Assembly: GCF_038396675.1 (NCBI RefSeq)
Contig: NC_088928.1
Location: forward strand, 20,302,501-20,366,500
Source: Hydra vulgaris
Lineage: Eukaryota > Cnidaria > Hydrozoa > Anthoathecata > Hydridae
Length of the DNA stretch: 64,000 bases
Direction: 5' to 3'
Below the pieces are notes generated by a model. That model did no database searches. It was not told where the DNA came from and was given only the letters and a program-made list of their open reading frames with translations. Shown piece by piece: positions 1 through 14,400 of this stretch (position 1 is its first letter; every line of letters starts with the position of its first letter). The position numbers and the translations under genes are program-made.

Positions 1-70
1 AACTTATTACTTCAACAATTGGAACATGGAATCAGATATTTTGGTTAAAAAAAAAAAAAGATTCTTTTTT

Positions 71-101
<31 letters not shown>

Positions 102-205
102 TGTCTCTTTAACCGTACCGTAAACCGTAAAAACCGTAAAAAAAAAGATTCTTTTTTCTTCTTCTTCTTCTTATGTCTCTTTAACCGTACCGTAAACGCG
201 ACGGT
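1..205. repeat. CTT-rich direct repeat
   Basis: Two copies (about 51-131 and 143-199) of a unit with an A run, GATTCTTTTTT, a CTT array and ATGTCTCTTTAACCGTACCG. The first copy has the longer CTT array. Confidence 0.75.
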
Positions 206-887
206 TTTTTATAATAACGATTTTTTCTTTTGAATACCTTAATGTTTAGAAGTATACATTCATTGAAAAAATAAGGACGATTTTGTTTAAGAAAACTAAA
301 AATATTAAAACTAACTAAAAAAGTTTTACTAAAGAGACGTTGTTATTTATAATTAATATCTTACATTTTAACTATTTTTTAAAAAACTATTTACATCAGT
401 TTTGGGAATTAAAGAGTAACCTTTAGAGTAACCTTTTAGTAACTTTTAGCCTTTTAGAACCCTTTAGAGTAACCGAAAGAGGCAAATACCCGCTTTTAAA
501 CGACATAAATTTCTTTAGTGAGACTTTTTTTATTTTTTTCATTATGTAAATACACTAAATCATACTTATGAATATTTGCATGAAAACTTAAAAATAAGTA
601 AAGCTGCTAGTAAAATAAATTCAATGACTAGCACACTCTTTAATTCGACTCCAATAAAAATAATAACAAAAATATTGAAAGTGCGTGACAAAGCCGCGCT
701 CAATCGTCAAAGACCCGCGGGGCTTTGGATACCGGCTACTGCTGTATGAATGTACTAGCTGCATAAAAATCAGACAAAAAGATCATAAAATATTTTTTAT
801 ATATTTATTTATATTTTTCTTATTTACTTATTTTTATTATTTATAAAGTATTTAGGAAGCATTAAAAATACTTTAAAATACTACACA
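206..887. other. No gene recognised
   Basis: AT-rich sequence with no supportable coding segment. A short GC-richer patch lies at 680-740. Confidence 0.5.
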
Positions 888-967
888 GACGCACACACAC
901 AAACACACACATACACACACAAACACACATACAAACACACACACACAAACACACACACACAAACACA

Positions 968-1003
<36 letters not shown>
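888..1003. repeat. (CA)n microsatellite, interrupted
   Basis: ACAC array with CAAA and CATA interruptions, purest at 973-1002. Confidence 0.9.
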
Positions 1004-1010
<7 letters not shown>

Positions 1011-1477
1011 CTATTGTGGAAAACGCTTTAACACTCTATGAAGTTACGTTTATGACAATTTTCTTTAACCTGTTTGAGCGGTTTTCTAATGAAGTTTTCT
1101 AATGAGGTTTCAAATGAAATTTGAGGTTATCCAATATAAATTTTTGTTAAAATTTGAAATCATCAGAATTTTGTTTATTGAAGAGAAAAAAACATCTTAA
1201 TACAATGTTGTGTTGTTGAGAGCTAATCAAGCATGGAACCATGTATGAAATTATTTGATATTTTTCTGATACGTATAATTGTACTTCGGATGTACTGTTT
1301 GCGTGCAAAGAACAAAAGTAATTGCTAAAATAAAGAACATAAACCTGGAACTACTTTTTTTTTATTTTTCTTCAAAAAATTGTTTATTTACATTAGGATG
1401 CTTGAGTGTGTACTGCGTGTTCTGTTGAAGCTTTTACTGTATGTGAACTAATTACAAAAATTTTGTTGCTTTTACTT

Positions 1478-2064
<587 letters not shown>

Positions 2065-2260
2065 TAGTATAGTTGTTTCAAATTATTTTTATTTGAATAA
2101 TTTCTAGCCTTATATAGGATTCCAATAAACTTTGTAACTTTTAATGATATATAATCAATACAAGTAGTTCTTATGCCATTTTATCAATTTACCACTTATT
2201 CCTTAGAATTCAAGTTTTTTAAGTAAAATATCGTGATGTATATTGTGTAAGACTTTGACA

Positions 2261-2320
2261 ACTGAACAAGCCATTTTTCAGTTTACGTGTAAACTGAAAA
2301 ATGGTTTGTTCAGTTGAACT
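2261..2320. repeat. Hairpin, about 28-bp arms
   Basis: CAACTGAACAAGCCATTTTT is followed closely by its near-perfect reverse complement. It lies at the 3' edge of the LINE relic. Confidence 0.8.
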
Positions 2321-3660
2321 ATTTTTTTTCTATGGCGAATTGGCTTTTATATAGTAAATTATTCGTTATCAGGTAGTTGTATGCCGTGTCGTATATAATT
2401 TTTTTCTGAAACTTTCGAGAACGAAGAGAGGATAGAAATAGGGCGATGATTCTTAACATTTGATTTTTCACCGTCTTTATGAATCGGGATAATTTGGCGA
2501 TTTTTAGTTGGTCAGAAAAAACCTCTTGTTGTATAGATGTTTCGCAGACTTAAAAAAAAATATCTTTTAAGTTTTCATTGCAATCTATTATTATGTTTCC
2601 GTTTATTCTGTCCGCGCCAATGGCTTTGTTAATTTTTAGAGTTTTGAAGGCTCTTTCAAACTCTTCAATTGATAAATCTAGAAATAAATCATGGCGAAAA
2701 GGTGAATTATTGGTAGATTATAAAAAGTAGTAAAAGGAATCCTTTTAACAATTTAATTTGCTATTTCATTCGGTTCTCAAATACATACGTTGTTTATTTT
2801 AATCATTTTTGGTATTTGAGCAAGTTTTCTGTTTTCCTGTTATTTTTTTAAATATTTTCCATAAATGTTTTGAGTCAATTTTATATTTAGTAATTAATTG
2901 TAATAATTTTTTTTAAAATTTTTACGAACTTTATCAGGTAGAAGTTTATAGCTTTTGTATATTTATAAATTTGCATTGGATTTTGTTTTTAAGAACTTTA
3001 TATATAGTTTTTGTTTAATCTTTAAAGATTTTCTAAATCCCTTGGTAATCCAAGGACTACTTAAGGTTTTTGGTTTAACAATTTTTTTTAAAGACTGGAA
3101 AATTTGCATTGTACACCGAGTAAAATATATTAAAGAATTCATTATAGATTACATTTATATCATCAATGAAATTTATATGCTTCCAGTTTAATAATGATAA
3201 CTGATGCTCAAACATTTCTAAACTATTTTTTTTTTAAATACTTTTTCTTATCATATAGCTTTTATTTATGTCAAGTGATGAAATTGAGTTAATTATCAGG
3301 AAAATGGGGAAACAATCAGATATATCTGATTTCATGATCAAGATTTCGACCTTTATTTGCCCGATTGATATTAGGTAAACCAAATTAAGAGCTGCTTCGA
3401 ACCCTGTAAACATAAATGATAGTGATGTTGTTGGCCCTCTGTCTCAAGGTTAGTACGCGACAAAAGATTTGAATGTGTTTGTAAAGATTTAAAATTGATA
3501 TGATACTCGAAATGTATTCTATTACGTTGTAAGGAAGAGTTTATATTTTTCTACATTGGAAATTACAAATTTTGGTTTAAGTTATTGAGAAAATATAGTT
3601 ATAAATAAATTTATCAAAATCAGCAGTATCAAAAGAGGACTATATAGCAGTTTTTGATAC
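2290..3660 (-). mobile_element. Non-LTR retrotransposon relic, endonuclease to RT
   Basis: Read on the minus strand with several frame breaks. SDISDCFPIF (an endonuclease SDHxPxF motif, His replaced by Cys) lies near 3310. A linker with SSPWITKGFRKSLKIKQKLY follows near 3050. The RT part has KINKAIGADRING, SDQLKIAK, IPIHKDGEKSNVKNHRPIS and FSKVSEKIIYDTAYNYL (2620-2370). The YxDD region is absent. This family differs from the LINE fragments inside CFAP36. Confidence 0.75.
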
Positions 3661-5684
3661 TGTTGAATGAAGAATCAAGTGGAAATAGAAAAATTGAAAA
3701 GGCCCCGACCGATTGTTTAAGAAAGTTGCGTATTACGTGATGCAAAAATATGCTAGAATATGAAAACAAAATATAGGATTGGTAACTCAAATGTCATATT
3801 TTCTTAACAGCTGTTAATCAACCAAATAAAAATAAGAAAAATTGACCTGTTTTGGACTTCAGTGAAACTGGTCAAATTTTACTTACTAGGTGTATACAAG
3901 AGATGCAGCTACTTGTTTTGAGATGCTGAATTAATGGAGCAAAGTGGGAAACAGAGCAGCAATTACTGATTTACGCAAAGCTCTTCGTTTGAAGATTGAG
4001 TGAACTTTTTGACCGTTGCGAACCGCGGCATGTTCGACACAACTTTGTTTTGAATTTAGTGTTGCGCCAATCATCATGAAATGCGCTGTGTACGTCATTA
4101 TTGATCAAGATAAATCAGTGAAGGATGAAGTGTCCGCTTACGTGAAAACTATTTCTTTCAATTAGAGTGTAGTAGATTTAAATTGGGTTTGTGAGTTAGG
4201 GGTGTTTTGTGTACAAACTTGGAAACAAACCAATGTGATCTAAAAAGAAACGAGTCGATGTGATTCTACAAGGTTTAATCAGAGGAGTAACATTTTCATT
4301 TTGGGGACCGTTACAGACTAAGAGTCGTTAGTTTTAGGTAGGGTTGCGACAATGAAGTTTATGATGAAAACATAAAGTGTGTACTTCTATGAAGAAGTCT
4401 ATGCTGAGATGGATAATTACAATAGAGCTTGTTGGGAATAGACTATGCATGGCAATAAGGTAGAAGTGTGGTTTGTTGCTCTTTGATGAATGGTACTCTT
4501 ATTCTAATTGATAAAGTTTCTGTTACTACTACAGTTGAGAATGAAACAAAGTTACTAACTCGCTTAACTTACTCGCCACAATCATTTCACAATCTTATTA
4601 CAAAAATGATTTTGAAAATCTTTTCACAAAAATGATACAAACGTGTCATTTTTTCATTTTATGAGAAATAAATGAAAATCTTAAAAATAAATAGCAATTT
4701 TTTCTCTGACATCACAATAAAACAAACAAAAATAACTTAGTTTAAGATAATATCTTAAAAAAATCAGAAAACAGTTTTTTTATTTTATTTTATTGAGTTG
4801 CCAAGGCAAAAACAGTAGTTTTTTAAAATATTTTTTTTGTTTATTTCTCATAACATGAAAAATGACTTAGGCAATGGTGAAATCTTGATACAAAGAAAAA
4901 TAAGCGTACTGCAACAACTAATTTAAAAAAAACTATATTAATGTTGCTATAAATCTTTTTCTTTTGGAAAATAGTTTATCTGATACGTGAACAAGAGTTT
5001 GCAGGAGATGATTTAGCAAATTACTTTTGGCTGAGCATCTTAACATTTGTATTTATGTAGCAGCTGCCAAAGTCAAATCCATTTTCATAACGCATAAAAA
5101 AACGTTGGAGTGAGTCAAACGTTAAATTTTGTTTGTAAAATGATTACGACCAAAACAAAAGTGGTTGCTACCAAATATTGACGTCGGGACTTTAATTAAA
5201 ATTGCAAACCGTGTCAGTTAAATTACATCGAGCAACTGTTTAAAGTAAACTTTTGTTTTAAATATTAATTTTAAGCAGCAAAGACAAAATCATATAAAAT
5301 GTATTGCTAAAACTTTGTATTTCTTTTCGTACACTCAAATACGACTTGAGCTTTATTAAAGTTAGCATGTCCGTACCGTGGAGAGGAAGGAGGGGGGGGG
5401 GCTTCGCCGGGTGCTATCGAACCCCCTTTTTTAATAAATTCTCTTTGTTTCACGCAAGTTTAATAATAAAGGTTGAGCAAAAAAAATTTTTGCTACTCTA
5501 AACAGCCTTTTTTTTCAAAAACAATCTCCCTACCCAGTAAAAATTTTCACTGTACGGGCCTGAAGTTGTATTGAAGTAAATTTTGAAAAATTGTAATTTT
5601 ATTTTAAAGTTAGCTAGTATGAATGCTTTGAAGAAATGTAATCTTACTATAAAGTTAGGTAGTATGTGTGTTTTGTAGAACTGT
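3661..5684. other. No confident gene; weak coding traces
   Basis: Around 3890-4030 one frame reads AATCFEML, WSKVGNRAAITDLRKALR, reminiscent of the last helices of a Death domain, with stops. Around 4070-4150 another stretch reads MKCAVYVIIDQDKSVKDEV. Neither is a gene as it stands. A G-rich run (GGGGGGGG) lies near 5393. Confidence 0.35.
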
Positions 5685-5862
5685 TATCTTAGTTTTAAGG
5701 TAAGTTTTTTCTGTTATCTTAGTTTTAAGGTAAGCATTTCTGTTATCTTAGTTTTAAGGTAAGTTTATCTGTTATCTTAGTTTTAAGGTAAGTTTATCTG
5801 TTATCTTAGTTTTAAGGTAAGTTTTAAGGTAAGTTTATTTGTTATCTTAGTTTTAAGGTAAG
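5685..5862. repeat. 27-bp tandem repeat
   Basis: About six copies of a unit built on CTGTTATCTTAGTTTTAAGG and TAAGTTTAT. One copy contains a short internal duplication. Confidence 0.9.
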
Positions 5863-8800
5863 GGCGAAGTATAAGTTATTAAGAATAACTTCTTTTTTTT
5901 ATGTTTTTGCTTTTATCTCTTTTATTTGTTTAGTAAAACGCAGTTTTCTCGATAATAGCAATGTAAATTTGTTAACATAAAAAAAATCTACAAATATTTA
6001 TTAACGTAGCATCACTCAGAGATGTTATCTTAATAAAGTCTTTATAATTAGATTGTAAATGTTTGTGTCACTTGTCATAATTGTTGTGTTTTGAGCAAAT
6101 AATATTGCGTTAAATAGCGTTAAGTATTCTGGAACATTATTGAAAAAGATGCCCTAGATTAAAAAACCCTTAGGAACGCTGATATTCACTTGTTTTTCAT
6201 TAGATTGTGCAAACAGTTGCTTATTAAGTTTAAAGAATTTAAAAAAATTGTAGTGCTTTAGTTTCAAATCCAGCTTAATTGTTTTTCTGAAGTCAATAAA
6301 TAGTATTAAATGTTTTTTTTAAGATTGTTTATCTTCATTTTATAAATGAAATCAGAAATACCGTTTTACACGAGTGATTGCATCTGAAAACTTGTTAATT
6401 ATTTTTAAACAAATCATTTATTATAAAGTACTTAGTTATTCTTTTGGCAAATATATATTTTTAAACACTTCTCTACCCAGCCGGCATTTGGTCTAAAAAA
6501 AAACGTTTTTTGAATGTTCGCAAGACGTATTATTGTTCAGACCAAAATACCAGTTGGATAATAGCGGGAAAACAGTGATATTTTTAGTGATAAAGTTACT
6601 TAACGCTACCTTATTTAATTTCATTTTGGAATAGTGCTTATGTCTAAACTTTTTTTAAATTCAATAATTATTAGATTAGTTATAGATTGGCTGAAATATA
6701 TATAATCACTTTTTTAAGTTTTTGGAATATATAAGTCACTTTTTTACATTTTTAGTTGATTTTACAGTATGAAAGATCGATAAACCTTTTCTTTTTTAAG
6801 TACTCAAAATAAAAAGATTTATGAATAATGGCTACACAATTCTCTAAACCTATTAGTTTTTGATCAAATCATTTATTGTTGTCTTTATTTTCTATGTGTG
6901 CTTCTATTAGCATTGCTTTTTAAGTTGTTATGAACAAGAAAATCATCAATTTAATACCTAATTGCAAATTATGTCTTCATTTAGATTCTCCATTAAAACA
7001 CTATTTCATTTTGATTAAATTATAATAAAATGTTTTCTTAGTTGTTAAAACCATGAAAATTATTATTAGGTTGCTAGTAGCAACTGATAAAATAGTTTTT
7101 CAATTTGTTAAAAATAAACTTTCTGCATTAATACATTAATTATGCTTTAAAAACAACTTTATGCATTTGTTATGAAAATAATTTTATGCATTAATTATGC
7201 ATTAAAAATAATTTTATGCATTAGGTATGAAAATAATTTCATTCATTAAAAATAAACTTAATGTAAACTATAATGCATTACTTATGAATAAATCAAAATT
7301 TGCATTTGTTAAATTTGTAAAATCAAAATTTGCATTTGATATAAATAAGAATACTTCCTTCTGTAATGCTGTCTTTCCTGTCTCTACACTGAGTATTATT
7401 ATAATGAAATTCTTTTGTTTTATTTGCGTCGTTGAGTTTTGTTACATTTAACATTGTTATCTCTCTAAAATCTCTTTGTTACATTTAACATTGTTATCTC
7501 TCTAAAATCTAAATCTGATATTGGCTTGATTTTTATTGATGTAATTTGATTTAATTGAGTTTTATATTTAAATGCAAAATTGACAGCATTTTATTCTTTG
7601 AAAAATCAAAAGTGTAAATAAAAATGTCAAGATTGCAAATTATATAAACATTGTTTTTTTTTGTTTAAAACTTTTTTAACAGGGATCACCTTGGTTGTAT
7701 CAAAGATTTCAAGTTAAAAGCGAAAAATAATTTTTATTGTCATATATTGTTATTCGAGTTGCAAAGTGTCTTCAGCAGTGGTATTATTAGTTAAGTTTGC
7801 ATTATAATTGTTAAACTAATTTGAAAAATTATTAATTGGCAAAAAATGTCACTGTTCTTTACAAAAAGTTTTTTTCACTCGTTGATCTCTAGTGCCGAAG
7901 TCGGGTTTTTAAATTTCATTGTTAACACCGATGCCAAATCTTAGCTAAATGAAGATAATTATTGTGTATTTAAATGTCGTCAGGTTCATTTTGTTTTGTT
8001 CTAAGTTTTTTGTCATAAGTTCTTTTATTTTGTATTTAGTTTTTGTTAATAAAAAACTCTTGGCAAATTATATTTTAGATATTTAGCCTTTGTAAAGTTA
8101 GTAACTGTTTTCGCCAAATTTAATCTTCATAATTAAATTGTTATTATCATAATTATGTTATTTATATCATAATTATGATAATTATGATAATTATGTTGGT
8201 CGGTGTTTGGTTGTCGCTTTTTAAAAACTGATTTCAACTTGGTCTTCACTGATTGTAAGATTAAGTGTAGCCTTTTCATTATTTGTTACAACTTAAAATG
8301 AACACGATTAATTCCACAAGTTAAAATGTTAGTTTTCCGGTTTATTTTGTATTTATTGATTTTGATAACTGCTGCAACAAATGTCTGAAATTCTTTAGTA
8401 ATAGCATTTGTGATACTTGATATAATTTAGCAACATAAATTTTGCACAGAATATTGCTATTTTTATCTTGCATTTAATACCGGTTGTTATTGGTTTTTAT
8501 TTTTATTTTTTTAGTTTATTGGTAGTTTAGTCTTTCACTGTAAGAGTGTTTATTAACTAGTCAACTTTTTATTTACCTCTGGTCTTTTTATTTATCTTTC
8601 AAGTAAACATAAGTCAGGATTTTTAAAGTCAGCAACTTTTGATCGGCGACTAGGTTCCCATAGCAACTTCTTTTGGCAATCAGGTTACCATAGCCAATAT
8701 CAGATATTTATTGTATGTTGCAATTTTCTAAGAATATTTGAATGGTGTGTCGATTTTAAACCACACGGACTTAATATACAGGGATTATTTTAAAACTAAT

Positions 8801-9361
8801 GTTTTTTTCCGTCATATATAGATAATAGATTAAATTGATAAACAGAAATGACGCTTTACAACGTCACAATACTTAGAAGAAATAAATAAAATAGATGCGA
8901 AAACAAAAATAACTAGATTGAAAATAAAGTATACTTTATTTATTTTTAATCTAATTATTTTTGTTTAGTAACTATATCTATTGAGAAAAATATCACATTA
9001 TTGATAAATGTTGTATTATGATTAGAAACCTTAGAAACAAAATATAATAAAACTTATCAGATATTACCTATTGAATGAATGCTATAAATCTACATAAATT
9101 ATTTATGAGTTATAAAGTAATATAAGTAGTATAAAAAGTAGACATTATGATTATATAAATAAGGGTGAGTCTAAAATAGTTTTTGAATAGATGTGATTTG
9201 TGAGGGGCAATTAAAAAAATTGTATATTTAAATGTCAAACAAATAACAAAACAACTAAAAATATGCAACAAAAACTGGAGGATTTCAGAAAGTGTTTCCA
9301 GTCACTAGTTTATAAAATAAAAGCTGCATAAAATATTTGAATAACTTTTTTATAATGCACA
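5863..9361. other. Intergenic, no gene recognised
   Basis: AT-rich. Holds short degenerate repeats of TTATGCATTAATTATG type (7140-7330), an imperfect palindrome of CATAATTATG units (8150-8200) and a short pair of CCCAG-type inverted ends at 6477-6560. Confidence 0.5.
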
Positions 9362-9530
9362 TACACGCTATGATCCAATAAATTCGGATCATTAAATAAA
9401 CGCTATGATCCAATCAATTTGGATTGTTACATACTCAACTCAATGATCCTATTTATTTGAATCGTTATATAAATGCTATGATCCAAATAATTTGAACAAT
9501 TACATAAACGCTATAACCCAATTAAATTTT
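9362..9530. repeat. Degenerate tandem repeat, about 36-40 bp
   Basis: Four to five copies centred on AAACGCTATGATCCAAT and TTGGATCATTACAT; each unit contains a small inverted pair (GATCCAAT/ATTTGGATC). Confidence 0.75.
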
Positions 9531-9742
9531 TTCTAGCAAAGACTTTTCCAGGTAAAACAAATAACCCTTTCATTTATATTAATTTTGATATCATGATGCG
9601 TTAAACCAAGACTCGTAAATCTATTCTGTGACATTACACAGATAAGTTTTCAAGTTAGATGAGTTTCACAAACAAATTTAAATATTATTATTTTATAATA
9701 GTCACTAAAATTTTTCAACTTCATGTTAAAAAAAAAACAATA

Positions 9743-9903
9743 CAGTAGAATACCGAACTCGAACCCTGGATAAGTTGGATTTTTACTCACACGGACATTT
9801 TCAGAAAGTCCGACATAACGAGAGCTTCGCTTAATTTGGACATTTGCTAAGTCGGACAAAATATATATACCCCTTCAGAGTCCGAGTTAACGGGATTCTG
9901 CTG
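9743..9903. mobile_element. pogo/Tigger-like inverted-repeat element
   Basis: Begins CAGTAGAATACCGAACTCG and ends CGGGATTCTGCTG; flanked by TA on both sides. Internal GCTTCGCTTAATTTGGACA and repeated GTCCGA boxes are typical of pogo-family ends. 161 bp, no coding capacity, so mobilised in trans if at all. Confidence 0.72.
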
Positions 9904-9905
9904 TA

Positions 9906-11262
9906 GCAACTTTATAATAAAAAGCAATCATTATAAAAAAAAACATTTATGTCACTTATACTTTTAAGGAATTTAGATTTGCTTTGAGAACTTATTTTCG
10001 CTCAAACAATTAACTTACATTAGAGACTACAAGACTTGCGTTATAACCCTGAATAAAATGCTTGCGCAATAAAGACAAAATAAAACTTATCGGTATTAGG
10101 AGAACACGGGCATTTTTAGAGATCAGCACAAATGTGTTCAACATGACTTACAATAAACTAAAAAGACTCTTGAGTCATCGAAGCAATTATAGACATAGTT
10201 TGAAATATAGATAAAAATCATTACAACACGAGAATACTTTTTTAAGTTTAACTTGAACTCTTTCAATTCAAGCTCACCGACAATGTTTTAAGCCACTGTA
10301 ATGTTTTACTTTTTTTTTAGTACAAGAAACTTTGTTTTGTAATCTTGTTAGTATGATTATGAATAAAGTAAAGCCTTAAGCTCAAACAGTTCGTCAACAC
10401 CTCTTAAAGCAAATTGTGAAGTTTTGCATTAATTTTAGTCAAAACAAGATTTATTCGGAATAAAACTTAACTTTCTAGAGTTTTTAGCTCAGGTTCATGT
10501 TCGATTAAATAACACCTCATTCTATCTGTATTTTGTGACAGGGTATTTAAACTGAAAGTTTAATTGTGTACAATCTTTAAAGACGAGTTTATCTTTTTAG
10601 AATGTATATTAACTTCTGGTTCTTTAGTAATCAATATTATCATGTTTAAAAGCTTAGTCTAGACTTAACTTTTGAGTGTTAGTATTACACAATTTGTTGA
10701 CCGAGAAAAAAATTTAACTTGAACAGTGAACAAAATAATAACCTATTCGTGACAAGATTTTGGAAAATCGCTCCCTCTACAAAAATAACGCTTTGTGCCT
10801 TGGAAACCCCTCACTACAGGCTTGGTTCTATTAAAACGTCTTTTTTTAAAACTTCTGCACACTTAACCAGTTTTGCATGGTTAGCTAAATATACAACTTA
10901 AATTAAAACTGATAAATACTATATATAGATATTTATTTAGATATATAATATTAATTTCGCATTTATAAAAATACAATTGAAAAAAAAATCTGTTAATTTT
11001 TTTATAAAAAAAAGGTGACAATATATAACAATACATACATTAGTGAAACAGTTGTTTTTTACAAAATATATTGTGACGATAAATATAAAATTGTATATAT
11101 TATAATTTGTGATAAGAAATATTTATAGAAATAGAAAAAACACAATTTTTGAAAAAAAAAAAAGAAAAAAAAGAATTATAAAAAGAGACACAACAAATAT
11201 AATGAATATAATGTAATGCCACAATTATTCAAACGTTCAAAAAGATTTCATATTCTAAAGAA
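9906..11262. other. Intergenic, GNMT 3' flank
   Basis: No coding segment accepted. Its right end must hold the GNMT 3' UTR (minus strand). Confidence 0.45.
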
Positions 11263-11425
11263 CTATTCTTTCTTTTTGCAAATGTGGATGAAGTAAGAAG
11301 GGTTGTCAACTTCGTCCAATTTTTTAAAATCAGCGAGTACAGTTTGACGACCTTCTCCAAATATTTCGTCAATAAGATTGTCAAACTTAGATAGCAAGTG
11401 AGGATAATACGATAAGCGGAACTTA
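11263..11425 (-). CDS. GNMT: GNMT exon 5 with stop codon
   Basis: Acceptor TTATCTAG. Encodes KFRLSYYPH, then [12 protein letters not shown], and ends [10 protein letters not shown] followed by the stop. No perfect AATAAA was seen close downstream. Confidence 0.94.
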
Positions 11426-14400
11426 CTAGATAAGAAACAAGTATAAATGTAAGTCAAATAAAAATAGAAAACAAAAAGTATAAACAACAAATTATAACAA
11501 TATATACAAAAATAAATGAGTAGTTTAAAAATTTAAACTATATTTATTCTATACCATCCTTCATTGTCATTGTCATCCTCGTAAACAATATAATCTAAAG
11601 TAACCATGTGATAGCTACCATCCACCATTAGAACAGAAGTTTTGCAATCCACGCGACTCTTACTCTATAAGCAAAACCACACATAAAAAAACAAAAAAAA
11701 CTAAACCAACATTGGTTATAAAAAAAATATAACCACAAAGAAAAAAGCATAAATTATATACATAAATTATATTTATCTGATATGATGCATATTTTGAGAA
11801 GTATTTAAAACAATATTCAGATTCACATATATTTATACCTGGTAATATATATTTTTCATTGGTGCTTTGTGTCCTTTTACAATAGTATCATAATTCCTGT
11901 GATCAATCAATAATATCCCACCAGGTCGTAACAGATCATAGAAATTAGTAATAGCTGTTCGATGTGATTTCTGTGTTCCATCAAAGTCAGGCAAATGAGC
12001 AAATGAATTTCCCATACAAATAATTGCATCAAAACCATTTCCTGGAACTTTAATATCAGCTTCCTTTAAGCGCAACCAATTTCCCTCCTCAATTACTAAA
12101 ACATTTTAAAAGTTATAAAAACAACAATATACAACCACAATGGTTTATAAAAAAAGTACAACTGCAATATTTACAGTTATACAACATAAATTAAACTACA
12201 TACTAAACCACAATCTTAAAAATTAAATTATTTAGTGAAACCCAATATCAGAACACAATAATTTAGTGTTTGTGTCAGCCACATTAAAATCAGTGATTTC
12301 AGTGTAGCTGACACAAACAGGTACCAATTAATCTGCACCAGCATTAGCTTTGTCTAACTTTATATATTACTAACTTTATATATTAATTTATTAATTATTA
12401 TTTATTAATTATATATTAGTTTATTGTGCTTCGCCTCTTGGTTATTTCACTAAATTGTTTGAACTTTAAATTATTTTTTTTTCAAATCTATGAAAATGTT
12501 ATTTGTTCCCCTTGACTTTTCACCCCCTCAAATGTTCATTTTAATTTATTTCAATTACATTGAAGTTTATTTTACCCTCTTTAAATGAGAATAGTAAGAT
12601 TTGGCAGAAAATCAAATTGTATTTTAGAAATACTATTTCTAAAATACAATTTGATTTTGCTGACCAAATATTTTACTTTAATTTTTTCCATATGTATTTA
12701 TGTAGATATCCCAAGACTTATGGCTAACATATGTTTATAGTGCTTTCTATATTTTTGTGTGATTACTTTTTAGAATAATATCTAAATTACTTATAAATAA
12801 AGTTATTTAATCAAAAAAACATTCAGAATGGCAGGAGCTTTATTAAAAAAGATATTCCTTTGAAATAGTGTGGTTGGGTGTGGAAATTTTTACCAATCTT
12901 TCTGAAGATTGCCTTAATTGCAATAAGTAGTACATGCAAACTTAGATTACAAGAGGTAAAAAAGTGTGTATTACAAGATTACAAGAGGTAGAAAAAATTC
13001 TAAATTCTTCAATGCAACAAATATGTTGTGTCATTATGTCATTGTGTCATTATGTCATTATGTCATTAATACAAAATGAAGTAGCAAAAGAGTTAAAACG
13101 AAGAAAACAAAAGGAAAGCAGAAAATTTAAACAATAAAAAAACACAGTCAAATAAGGTAACTTGCTCAAAACAGCCTCGAAAAACTTTATCAAAAACACT
13201 TGAGAGGAAAAGACATTAATGATCACAGGTCAAAACTAATTCATTACTATATTGCAGAAATGATTGCAGTTGATTTTCAAATATTTTTGATAGTACAAGT
13301 TCTTGGATTTCAAAAACTGCTATACCATATATGTCCTAACTACTGCATTCCAAGTAGGAAATAAATGAAAAACTCTATATTTTATATAATACAAATATAT
13401 ACAAGTAAGACAACAAATACAAAATGAGCTGATGCTTCATCCATTTCATTTACAACTAATGAATAGACATCTACCAACAAAAAATATTCATTTCTCAGCT
13501 TGACAGCTCATTAGTCATTGTAAAGTGAGTAAAGTGAGCTTGAAAGCTCACTTTATAATTGTTTAGTTTGGATGGATATTCATTAAGGCTGTTGACGGGT
13601 ATCTGGGCATCCAGTAGCTTTATCAAATGATGGTTACACATCATTTGATAAGTTATTTTAAACTTATGAAACAACAACTACCGGTTATGTAATAAGTTTA
13701 AACTTCTTATCAAAGCTCTTATAAAAATTCTTTAAAAAAAACAACAGAACAGAACAGTCTTTTGAGTTTCTGAACTCCTTGAACTTGTTTATTAGTTTGT
13801 CTCTCAGACAAAACTCTTTCATAACCTGAAAGATGGAAAATATAAATATTTTTAAGTTCATTCAAAGAAATTCAAGTTTCAGTAGAGCAAATTATGGTGC
13901 TACTACAGTATCTCCTGAAACTGAAAACTATTTATATATAATTTGGGTGCTACTGCAGTTTCTTCCCCCACCCCCTTGTTTTATTGTTGATTATGATAAA
14001 GAATTTTATGCTAATTATGAAACATTTAAAGACATAGGTCTTAAAATCAACAGAAAGTGCTTTAATTTGATGTTGAAGTTTAAAAATTTGGCGCAATTAA
14101 ATGTACATGCATCGACTGTCAAATAGGGATTGACGCAACTAAATGCACATGCATTGACTGACAAATAGGGATTGGCATGTACATGGTTGACTGAAAAATA
14201 GGGATTGGCATGTACATGGTTGACTGACAAATAGGGATTGGCATGTACATGGTTTGGGTCAGCGTTAGGGTAAAAGCTCAATTAGAAATTGATGCACTAT
14301 GCATTTTTAAACAGTTTTGTTTTAAAGTGTCAATAGAAACTTTTTTAAAGTTATCTTTGAAAAGGAATTTATTCATAACCAAGTATGAAATAGATGGCAC

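Noticed and set aside
13833..14281. Two open frames, one with an NHVHANPY repeat
   Set aside because: They lie in the arms and tandem core of a foldback element; no similarity or splice context.
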